A stretch of 47,500 nucleotides of DNA from Botryococcus braunii (lineage: Eukaryota; Chlorophyta; Trebouxiophyceae), in NCBI GenBank assembly GCA_002005505.1, contig KV908483.1:184335-231834 (forward strand), in the 5' to 3' direction. Both the position numbers and the translations under genes were made by a program. Under the pieces are notes generated by a model that did not search any database, was not told where the DNA came from, and saw only the letters and a program-made list of their open reading frames with translations. Below, piece after piece: positions 8,411 through 15,256 of this stretch; the first letter of the stretch is position 1, and every line of letters starts with the position of its first letter.

Positions 8411-11215
8411 CTACTGTGCTCGCTCCAAGGTCCGTTGATGCTGCCCACTGTCAGAGCCTCCTCGCGCAAGTTGCTGCAGTGTATCCAGTGCCCCGGACTG
8501 GTCCAGATCCAGCTGCAGTGGTTTCTCACTTGGTCCATGACCAATTTCTGGAGCGCCCTCCTCTTGGGAAGACTTCCCCTGACATGCAGGCTCGGTTGCA
8601 GCTTGGTCAGGGGGTCCTGGGAGGGTGCTGTCAGGTCTGCTGCTGGGGCAGGGAGCTTTGACAACCTGATTCTGAGTGCTGCACTGAGGTGAGGAGACTG
8701 TCGGGTCGCTGATGTGCTGCTGAGCTGGCAAACCTTCAGGATAAGAGAACTGTAGTGGCTGGTCAGGGAGGGTAGACATTCCCACCCGAGAGGCTCCTCG
8801 GATGTGTTCCACAAACTGGACATCTCTGCTCTCTCTCCAGACCCCCCCTCCCAGATAAATACGATATGCCTTGGACACTGGGGAATAACCAGTGAACATG
8901 CCAGGTACAGCCTTTGGTGCAAATACCCCCCTCTGCTGATCGGGCACATGCACAAATGCCAGGCATCCCCACGTACGAAGAAATGACACATCTGGCTTGT
9001 ATCCCATGAATAATTCACAAGGAGTGAGAGGCCTGCCTGTACTGGGTCCCATATTCAGGAGGATGCAGGCTGTTTCTAGGGCCTCTTTCCACATGACTGG
9101 GCTGGCACCAGCAAAATTGAGGAGGGTTCTGGTTCGCTCCTTCAAGGTCCTTTTGGCTCTCTCTGCTATCCCGTTCTGCTGGGGAGTGTAGGGGGCAGAC
9201 ATCTCCAGTTTAGTGCCCTGAGATGCACAGAACTCCTTGAATCTGGAATTAATAAATTCTGTGCCTCTGTCACACCGAATGCACTTGACAACTGTCCCTC
9301 TTTCTGTCTGCCAAAATAGGATCAGGTCCCTGACAACTGAGGCAATTACATCCTTTGACTTTACTGGTAGGACAGCCTTCCATCCAGATGCCTCATCAGC
9401 TACAGTCACCCAAAAACGTTCTCCAGAGATGGCTGCTGGTGAGATGGGGCCCACAGTGTCAATATGGATTCTGTCAAGAGGATTTATTGCCGGCCTGGAA
9501 CTTTCACCAAAGGGAGGACGGGTGTGCTTCCCCTCAATGCATGCTTCACAATACTTTGGACAGTTCTCACAGGATGACAGGGAGGTATCAATGCCTGTGA
9601 CCAGCTGTTCATTGCTCAGGCGCTGCATCCATGGTTCACCCGGATGTCCCATTCTGCTGTGCCACAGAAAGCGTTTTGCACAATCATGCTGCAGGTTCTT
9701 CTTGGATTTGTTCTTCACTGCAGCTGCCACTGGTAACGACCATTGTACTGGGGGAACAGATAAGCAGTCATGTACATAATAGAGACCTTTTTCTGCTCTA
9801 ACAGGCATCTTCCAGCCATTCGGGCCAGAGACTGTGGTAAATGCACCCATGCTGTCTGTGGTAAAGCAAGCTCCATCACGAAGGGCAGCAGAAACAGACA
9901 AGATGTTCATCGTTGCAGAGGGAACACACTGGACATGGTGCAGCCACAGTGGGATAGAATGCTGGTTCAATAGGCAGATTGATCCAGTGGCAGTGATTCC
10001 TCCTGTTGCATCAGACGTGGCCAGCTGCAGAGGGATAGGAGCAGCATGGACTGTGGGAGCATGTAACAGTGACAGATCATTGACAAGATGGACTGACGCT
10101 CCACTGTCTACCAACCAGAACTGTTTGGAAATTCTCCCCTTGCATGGTTTGAGAACATTATAGGATACCACGTGTGGCATACCTTCAGGTGGGGGAGAAG
10201 GTGGACCAGGTGGTGGGTGCAGCAGTGGGAACGCTCCCACTGCAGGGAAGACATGCTGGACTGGTGGTGGGGGCTGGGGTCCTCCAGGAAACTGACCTTG
10301 GGGCCACATGCCTGCCAGTTGCTGCACTGCTGCTACCACATTCCTCTGGGTTTCGGTGTCCCTCTGTCTCTTGCGGCAGTCTCTCCAGAAGTGTCCCCTT
10401 TTGTGGCAGTAGTTGCATGTACCACGTACTTCCCCCTTGGTCTCTGTGTCTGCAGGCTGTCTGGTGTGAGTCAAAGCACATGCAGTAGGGGCAGGGGCTG
10501 CAGCAGCCTGCACTGGTTGTGCAGTCATGACCAATGCAGGCAGATCTGGGTCATCATCGTAGCCCGTTGCATCTGCTATGGTGGAGATGAGGTCTGCGAG
10601 TTGGTCCAAGGGATAAGCAACGGCTGTAGGTAGTAGTCCAGGGGGGTTGGCAGCTGCTGGCAGACCCTGCACAATCTGTGTGGCCACGTGCCCATCTAGA
10701 AGATCATGTCCATTTCGTTTCAAGCAACCTTTCAGATTGATAATCCTATTGACATACTGAGAAATGGTTTCTCCTTGTTTCATGCCACGGGACATCTCCT
10801 TTAACCAGTCAGCATTGGCCTGAGTATTGTAGCCTCCCACAAACTTCCTACAAATATACACATATGCGTCATATGCCGATGGCTTACTTGACAGCTCCCC
10901 CAACCAGTCTTCTGGTACTGATTCATACAGCAACAATAATGCTGCGGCATTGTGGGTAGTCCCAGGCATAGCTTGTTGAATGGCTGGCAACGAACCCTTG
11001 GCATCATTTGCTGCAGTGAAAGCATTGTCCCACACCACAAAGTTCTGGCCCTTACGTTGCAGTTTTATATGTACCTTGACCTGAGTAGCAATAACCTTGG
11101 GAAGGGTGTCTCCTTCCCCTCTGGAGGTGCTGGGAGTGCAAGGCTCCCTGGTAGGAGTTGATGTGGACTCCTCTCCTGCTGACTTAGATTCTGTGCTGGT
11201 ACCCTTCTTCTTCAT
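8411..11215 (-). CDS. Copia-1 gag-protease-integrase
   Basis: This is an ATG-started frame of 934 codons. Gag occupies roughly residues 40-260 (UBN2-like pattern: VWDNAF, VPEDW, GMKQGETISQYV). A zinc knuckle CNYCHKRGHFWRDC lies at 267-280. The aspartic protease has DSGAS at 370-374. The GAG-pre-integrase region has an HHCC set (LWHSRMGHPGEPW ... CEACIEGKHT, about 517-566). The integrase core has D586, D649 and E685 with the exact D-35-E spacing. The C-terminal core domain ends in a Pro/Ser-rich linker. The frame stops at TAG (8413-8411), and the sequence stays open in the same frame beyond, so this is one in-frame stop. It starts 15 nt after the ORF1 stop. Confidence 0.93.
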   Translation of the reverse strand: MKKKGTSTESKSAGEESTSTPTREPCTPSTSRGEGDTLPKVIATQVKVHIKLQRKGQNFVVWDNAFTAANDAKGSLPAIQQAMPGTTHNAAALLLLYESVPEDWLGELSSKPSAYDAYVYICRKFVGGYNTQANADWLKEMSRGMKQGETISQYVNRIINLKGCLKRNGHDLLDGHVATQIVQGLPAAANPPGLLPTAVAYPLDQLADLISTIADATGYDDDPDLPALVMTAQPVQAAAAPAPTACALTHTRQPADTETKGEVRGTCNYCHKRGHFWRDCRKRQRDTETQRNVVAAVQQLAGMWPQGQFPGGPQPPPPVQHVFPAVGAFPLLHPPPGPPSPPPEGMPHVVSYNVLKPCKGRISKQFWLVDSGASVHLVNDLSLLHAPTVHAAPIPLQLATSDATGGITATGSICLLNQHSIPLWLHHVQCVPSATMNILSVSAALRDGACFTTDSMGAFTTVSGPNGWKMPVRAEKGLYYVHDCLSVPPVQWSLPVAAAVKNKSKKNLQHDCAKRFLWHSRMGHPGEPWMQRLSNEQLVTGIDTSLSSCENCPKYCEACIEGKHTRPPFGESSRPAINPLDRIHIDTVGPISPAAISGERFWVTVADEASGWKAVLPVKSKDVIASVVRDLILFWQTERGTVVKCIRCDRGTEFINSRFKEFCASQGTKLEMSAPYTPQQNGIAERAKRTLKERTRTLLNFAGASPVMWKEALETACILLNMGPSTGRPLTPCELFMGYKPDVSFLRTWGCLAFVHVPDQQRGVFAPKAVPGMFTGYSPVSKAYRIYLGGGVWRESRDVQFVEHIRGASRVGMSTLPDQPLQFSYPEGLPAQQHISDPTVSSPQCSTQNQVVKAPCPSSRPDSTLPGPPDQAATEPACQGKSSQEEGAPEIGHGPSEKPLQLDLDQSGALDTLQQLARGGSDSGQHQRTLERAQ

Positions 11216-11230
11216 GCTGTTGGGACCCTG

Positions 11231-11755
11231 TCAGTCGTCGCTCCTTTCTGACAGTCTGGAGTCTCCGTCCTCGTCCTCACTGTCGTCCTCTGTGACCCAC
11301 TCGTCCACGTGAAATTCGCCCTCACCGTAGAGAATTAGACGATCAATGAAGTCGTCTCCCAAGCTGCTCAAAGCTAGCTCAATCGCTGCGTAGGCGGCTT
11401 TCTCTGTCCAATAAGCTTCGTGCGATGGACCTCCCGTTTGCTGTAAGCACCTCTCAAAAATTGCTCTTGTCAGATATCCTGGCTCTCCGTTGATGAATGA
11501 GATTTCCCAAACAGTGAATTTATAAGCTGGATATATCGGAAAACGCTCTCGGAACCACTGAGGGGGTGTGAGTGCTCCCCGTCCGTGAGCTTCGTGGACG
11601 AAGTCCTTCACCAGGAATGCTCGTTCTTCTATCGTCCGTGGTCCCTTTTCTCCTCCTGCCTTTCTTCGCTCGTTATATGTTGGAGGAGGAGGTGGAGGTG
11701 GAGGAGGTCTACTTCCGCCCGTGCTCATACGTCCGGTTGGTCTCTTTCGCGCCAT
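11231..11755 (-). CDS. Copia-1 ORF1, unknown protein upstream of gag
   Basis: This ATG-started frame of 174 codons lies between the primer site and gag, with only 15 nt to the gag ATG. The N-terminus is basic and then proline-rich (a run of nine Pro, residues about 17-25). A folded-looking middle (WFRERFPIYP, WEISFINGEPGYL, AAYAAIELALSSL) precedes an acidic Ser/Asp/Glu tail (about 155-174). Ordinary copia elements start with gag, so this is an added gene. Copia-2 has an ORF at the same position (326 codons) with no obvious sequence match. A packaging, nuclear-import or gag-like role is possible, but nothing in the sequence shows it. Confidence 0.65.
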   Translation of the reverse strand: MARKRPTGRMSTGGSRPPPPPPPPPTYNERRKAGGEKGPRTIEERAFLVKDFVHEAHGRGALTPPQWFRERFPIYPAYKFTVWEISFINGEPGYLTRAIFERCLQQTGGPSHEAYWTEKAAYAAIELALSSLGDDFIDRLILYGEGEFHVDEWVTEDDSEDEDGDSRLSERSDD

Positions 11756-11804
11756 CGCAGACTACTTTGCCCAAGTCATACATTTTTTTCATGCCTCAGC
11801 AGAA

Positions 11805-11823
11805 AAGTCGTGGGCCCATGACC
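11805..11823 (-). other. Copia-1 primer-binding site (internal tRNA-iMet type)
   Basis: On the minus strand the 5' LTR ends TTTACA and is followed directly by GGTCATGGGCCCACGACTT. This is close to the complement of the initiator-tRNA anticodon arm (GGTTATGGGCCCACCACG for plant-type initiator tRNA), with a single mismatch in the first 14 bases. The usual 3'-CCA-complementary TGG start is absent. I infer a half-tRNA primer as in Drosophila copia. Confidence 0.75.
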
Positions 11824-11848
11824 TGTAAACTTCTGAGTTCGGCGTTCC

Positions 11849-12177
11849 CTGTATGACCCGGCACGAGGGTGTTTAGCCCGGCGACACTCTTGTTGTGTGT
11901 CGAGTAACAAGCAGTGTCGACTGTGAATGAGATGACTTGACTGGCAACAGTGAAGTAGCAAACACCCGAAGTGCTTTTGATGTCCCAATCAAGTCTTACA
12001 ATGCTTATTGCTTTCTCTCATCACTCAGCAATTCAAACTACTCTATCGACGAAGTTACTGATAGTCTGCATTACCGATGTCCGATGAGCTAAGCAGTAGC
12101 ACCTTTCTATTACACATTATCTAGACCCTTTCCTAATCCATTGTTCTTGTGCATGTGATGTCCTAACAGCAGTTTAC
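11849..12177 (-). other. Predicted leader intron of Copia-1
   Basis: The predicted donor is CAG|GTAAAC at 12177 and the acceptor is CATACAG ending at 11849, which is the end of exon copy 2. Removing these 329 nt joins copy 1 to the LTR tail. The product has exactly the sequence of copy 2 plus tail. The putative poly(A) signal TGTAA lies inside this intron. Confidence 0.55.
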
Positions 12178-12346
12178 CTGTATGACCCGGCACGAGGGTG
12201 TTTAGCCCGGCGACACTCTTGTTGTGTGTCGAGTAACAAGCAGTGTCGACTGTGAATGAGATGACTTGACTGGCAACAGTGAAGTAGCAAACACCCGAAG
12301 TGCTTTTGATGTCCCAATCAAGTGCCTCAACCCTTCGAGCCAGGAG

Positions 12347-12352
12347 CATATA
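12347..12352 (-). promoter_or_regulatory. TATA box of Copia-1 5' LTR
   Basis: TATATG in the sense direction has its first T 29 nt before the start of exon copy 1 (12323). Its spacing makes the start of copy 1 the likely cap site. The same motif is present in the 3' LTR at 5756-5751. Confidence 0.65.
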
Positions 12353-12557
12353 TCCTTTCGAGCAAACCGTGTCTGATTACCTCATCCTCCATTGTTAACG
12401 TGCAATTGGTCTAGATTGGTTCTGGCAGAACTCCTAGGTTCTGCCACCTATTACTCATTTTAATAAGTGGTCTCACTGGTAATTGGAGCTGATCTGGCCA
12501 CTATTACTCTTCTGAGGGAAAGGCACCAAAATGTTCAGTCACTATTATAACAGATAT

Positions 12558-13721
12558 ACAACCTTCCATGATGATGAGGATGGCCTATTGCATCCCCAAT
12601 TAGCATGCTGCCCCTGCTTACACTATTATCTAAAGGGATAAATCTTTAGAGTCTTCTCCATTACCTGCAAAGCATCCATTTGGGCCCGACCCCGGGGTTC
12701 CATGCGGATTGCGAGTAGAAGGAACACCGATATTAACAACACCATTGCCCGGTTATCGGAGACCTGACAATTACCGTTGAAGTCACATACATGCGGTTCC
12801 CAAATTTCAGTCCACTTAAATCAAGTCAAGGGTCCCACGACTAAAGTATATAGAGTTCCATTGACATACAGTTCTCGGAACTAACAATAGTTGCAAGACA
12901 CAATAAGCGATACGAAACAGAGAGAGAAAGGCTATTAAGGCCCCCCGTGAGGTTTAGAATGGGCCAAGCTTGTTGTTGTTGCTGTTGTTTGGAGGTTCGC
13001 ACAGCGAAGGCAGTCCTTCGGAAGCATCCGTTGCAAGCTGCAGTACCCCTTTCGTGTACGAATGTACGAACGGACCCTTTTCACCCTATAATAACCCACC
13101 CTGATACAGGTTTTTAGGGGTCCGATGGATGCTTTGCATCGTTGGGATTGTGTGTTTCCGTTTACCTTCTATGTTGATACATTTCTCACAGACACCAGTA
13201 ACCTTCATATGCCTCAGCCCAACGTGCATTTCCCGTGGACACCCTAGTGAAGTTAACCCACCTTACCGTGTTCCTATGACCCACCCACACCACAGCTTCT
13301 TGCATGCATGTACACGGGACCTTGTGGGACTAGATGAGGGCCCCATCTGCTCCTATAGGTCCCCTCACACCTTCAGTGACAGGTACGGCAATACGAACAT
13401 TACACTTCACACTTTCACCCTTCGTTGGGCTGTGGGGGTTGTTTGTGCTGTAGGGGTTGTTCGCTCGTCAGACAATTGTCTGACCCTTTGCAAAGGGTTT
13501 TATAAAATTCTTGAGGGGTGGGGGGTAGGGGTAGGTATCCGTAGGTCTAGGCCCAATCTGACCTGCTCTTTCTGGGTTTCCCGGGTATTTCTTGTTAGTC
13601 ATGCTGGGGGGAGGGAAATAGGTCACACCCATGGGTCACACTGCCGGGAGTGTCTGGGTGGGAGTTTAGGGCTCTCGCCCCCATCTTCCTTTTTCCTTCG
13701 TGTACGAATGTACCGCTTACC
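12558..13721. other. Unannotated DNA between Copia-1 and Copia-2
   Basis: About 1.2 kb carries no retroelement motif I can recognise. The longest frame (plus, 13129 into the Copia-2 LTR) has no recognisable motif and crosses the LTR border, so I reject it as a gene. A ttgttgttgttgctgttgttt run at 12972-12990 and a repeated cgtgtacgaatgta phrase (about 13052 and 13698) are the only local structures. Confidence 0.5.
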
Positions 13722-14140
13722 CATGATGTTGTATAAACTGATAGGTACGTATAGATACGTGATGGCAAACGTACTAGATACAGGGGCGCTATCAGTTTAT
13801 CAAGTGGTTTTAGGAAACATTGTATAACTTGAATTTCTCCACGTGTGGAGTACAAGTAAGAAGATGCGCCTGATTGCGTGTCAAAGGGTATTGTATTATG
13901 TTCAGTTAGGTTGATCATATAAGTGACCTCCATGCAGTACAGGTCTTGTACTAGTGACGGTAAGGTCACAAGGTAAAGACTCCATTGAGTGTGTACGCGT
14001 GTATAAGTATGAGATCCCTGGTGCAGCTATAGAGCTACACGTTGGCATAGGGCCAAGTCAGGGTTGTTTATGTGACCATGCAGTACGGTACAGCCTCTCG
14101 AAAGGAACTGTACCGTTACCGCCGGTTACGATCAGAAGGC

Positions 14141-14147
14141 ATAGAAA
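14141..14147 (+). promoter_or_regulatory. TATA-like box of Copia-2 LTR
   Basis: ATAGAAA lies about 32 nt before the start of leader exon A (14172-14174). It is weaker than the Copia-1 box but equally placed, and it supports a transcription start at exon A. Confidence 0.4.
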
Positions 14148-14280
14148 CGCCAGATCGCGAGCAAGCTTGGCAGTCGATGGGGTGTGGAATGCATCTGGGC
14201 TTCGAGCTCCAAGCTGAATAGTGTTTGCTCTGTATTGAAGGACTGCTTGATATACTGCTGTCACATTCATTTCAATACAG

Positions 14281-14403
14281 GTAAGCTTGCGATCGCTGGC
14301 AAGGGTAACGGTCGCAGTCGTGTGGCTGCGATCGTAGGCGTTAAGCACATGCATACTGATGTTTCTGCTGATTATGAAACATTACATGTGTCTTGTGTTG
14401 CAA
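14281..14403 (+). other. Copia-2 LTR leader intron 1
   Basis: This 123-nt intron has donor CAG|GTAAGC. In the 3' LTR (21010-21132) it ends TTGCAG|GAGC, a proper acceptor. Here in the 5' LTR the last G is A (TTGCAAG|AGC), so the original acceptor is damaged and an AG one base downstream is available. The spliced copy at 14947/14948 uses the undamaged boundary. Confidence 0.9.
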
Positions 14404-14482
14404 GAGCTGCATTGCTTGTATGTTACTGTTGTGCGAACAGTAAGGCTATTTGTGTGTGACGAGTTGCACACTGGTTATAGCG

Positions 14483-14568
14483 GTGAGTACAGATACGTAT
14501 AACAAGCATGCTCCTGCTGGTTAAATAACTGTTTTGTTTTGATCTCTGATAGTCCACATATTGTGCAG
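14483..14568 (+). other. Copia-2 LTR leader intron 2
   Basis: This 86-nt intron has donor GCG|GTGAGT and acceptor TTGTGCAG|ATTGG. It is absent at the matching point of the joined copy (15026/15027). A 91-nt counterpart may survive in the old LTR at 102-12 (minus). Confidence 0.92.
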
Positions 14569-14640
14569 ATTGGTTGGGAGTAGCCATTAAACTCCTGGGA
14601 CTGCTGAAGGGCCAAGGGTGTCCTGATCGGAGAGCAGTCG

Positions 14641-14744
14641 GTACGTACACATATGTGGATAGGTTGCGTGTGTGTTTTATGTGGTTTAGATATATTTTAT
14701 GGACACTGATGAACCCACAAGTAAATCGTAACGCTCGGGTGCAG
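14641..14744 (+). other. Copia-2 LTR leader intron 3
   Basis: This 104-nt intron has donor TCG|GTACGT and acceptor GGGTGCAG|GCAG. It is absent at the matching point of the joined copy (15098/15099). Confidence 0.92.
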
Positions 14745-14811
14745 GCAGATATAGACGGCAGTGCGAGCACTGGTCTATACAGACATTGAGATTACTTGGT
14801 GGTGTTCACAG

Positions 14812-15165
14812 GTAAATATACGTAAACCATTTGTAACGAGTCGATGGGGTGTGGAATGCATCTGGGCTTCGAGCTCCAAGCTGAATAGTGTTTGCTCTGT
14901 ATTGAAGGACTGCTTGATATACTGCTGTCACATTCATTTCAATACAGGAGCTGCATTGCTTGTATGTTACTGTTGTGCGAACAGTAAGGCTATTTGTGTG
15001 TGACGAGTTGCACACTGGTTATAGCGATTGGTTGGGAGTAGCCATTAAACTCCTGGGACTGCTGAAGGGCCAAGGGTGTCCTGATCGGAGAGCAGTCGGC
15101 AGATATAGACGGCAGTGCGAGCACTGGTCTATATAGACATTGAGATTACTTGGTGGTGTTCACAG
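14812..15165 (+). other. Copia-2 LTR predicted intron 4, enclosing poly(A) signal and spliced copy
   Basis: The donor is CACAG|GTAAAT after exon D. The likely acceptor is TTCACAG|GAAG at the end of the joined copy. Splicing here would remove TGTAA and the whole of leader copy 2, and join exon D of copy 1 to segment E. The result is the same mature sequence as copy 2 followed by E. The acceptor choice is inferred. Confidence 0.55.
14832..14836 (+). terminator. TGTAA, putative poly(A) signal of Copia-2 LTR
   Basis: TGTAA is the usual poly(A) signal of chlorophyte algae, with cleavage typically 10-20 nt downstream. Here it stands 2-4 nt before leader copy 2, so cleavage would fall a few bases inside that copy. 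The equivalent in the 3' LTR is 21561-21565. Copia-1 and Copia-3 have TGTAA at the same place. Confidence 0.55.
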
Positions 15166-15232
15166 GAAGTGATTCTCCGACGGCATACGTACCGCTTACA
15201 GTTACGGCATCCTCCAACTAATACATAACAAA

Positions 15233-15250
15233 GGTGCTGGGCCCACAACT
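15233..15250 (+). other. Copia-2 primer-binding site (internal tRNA type)
   Basis: GGTGCTGGGCCCACAACT starts 2 nt after the LTR. It shares GGT..TGGGCCCAC with the Copia-1 and Copia-3 sites and with the complement of the initiator-tRNA anticodon arm. The two bases facing the anticodon differ (GC for TA), so either the site has drifted or a different tRNA is used. Confidence 0.6.
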
Positions 15251-15256
15251 TGCTGC

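Larger units (their letters stand above)
11824..12552 (-). repeat. Copia-1 5' LTR (right), with duplicated leader exon
   Basis: This is the promoter-bearing LTR of the element. In sense (minus) order: a TATA box TATATG (12352-12347), exon copy 1 (12323-12178) ending CATACAG, a donor GTAAAC (12177 on), a 182-nt spacer closing with TGTAAG (TGTAA 12000-11996), exon copy 2 (11994-11849), then 25 nt to the LTR end. The first base of copy 1 lies 29 nt downstream of the TATA box, which is the expected distance to a transcription start. Confidence 0.92.
5223..12557 (-). mobile_element. Copia-1, Ty1/copia retrotransposon (minus)
   Basis: The element runs from LTR to LTR: 5228-5956 and 11824-12552, both 729 bp, starting TGTAAAC and ending TATAACA in plus reading. 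The 5-bp target duplication GATAT is at 5223-5227 and 12553-12557. On the minus strand the order is primer site, ORF1, gag-protease-integrase, RT-RNase H, purine tract. I saw no difference between the LTRs, so insertion was recent. The coding region is nevertheless broken by one stop and two frame changes, so this copy could move only with help or with unusual decoding. Confidence 0.95.
13727..15230 (+). repeat. Copia-2 5' LTR with unspliced and spliced leader copies
   Basis: After about 445 bp of U3, the LTR holds leader copy 1 (14174-14811): exon A 14174-14280, intron 1, exon B 14404-14482, intron 2, exon C 14569-14640, intron 3, exon D 14745-14811, then donor GTAAAT. TGTAA follows at 14832-14836. 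Leader copy 2 (14841-15165) is A, B, C and D joined with no introns, 325 nt. A final segment E (15166-15230) ends the LTR. Each join in copy 2 falls exactly at the GT...AG boundaries of copy 1. Confidence 0.95.

Noticed and set aside
11824..12552. 147-bp LTR repeat as a CRISPR-like or satellite array
   Set aside because: Only two copies with a unique spacer in each LTR; the GT donor, TGTAA and TATA positions fit a duplicated leader exon better.
13129..13827. 232-codon plus-strand frame before Copia-2
   Set aside because: It crosses from flanking DNA into the Copia-2 LTR, across the target duplication, and shows no domain; it is a chance open frame.
14058..15003. Several 69-98-codon frames repeated in the Copia-2 LTRs
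   Set aside because: They read through leader exons and introns in the LTR and recur only because the LTR does; no coding evidence.
14174..15165. Alternative view that introns were inserted into copy 1 after a simple tandem duplication
   Set aside because: It needs three separate insertions, each with proper GT...AG ends, while the element passes through spliceable RNA anyway; loss by splicing is simpler. It is kept as a formal alternative.
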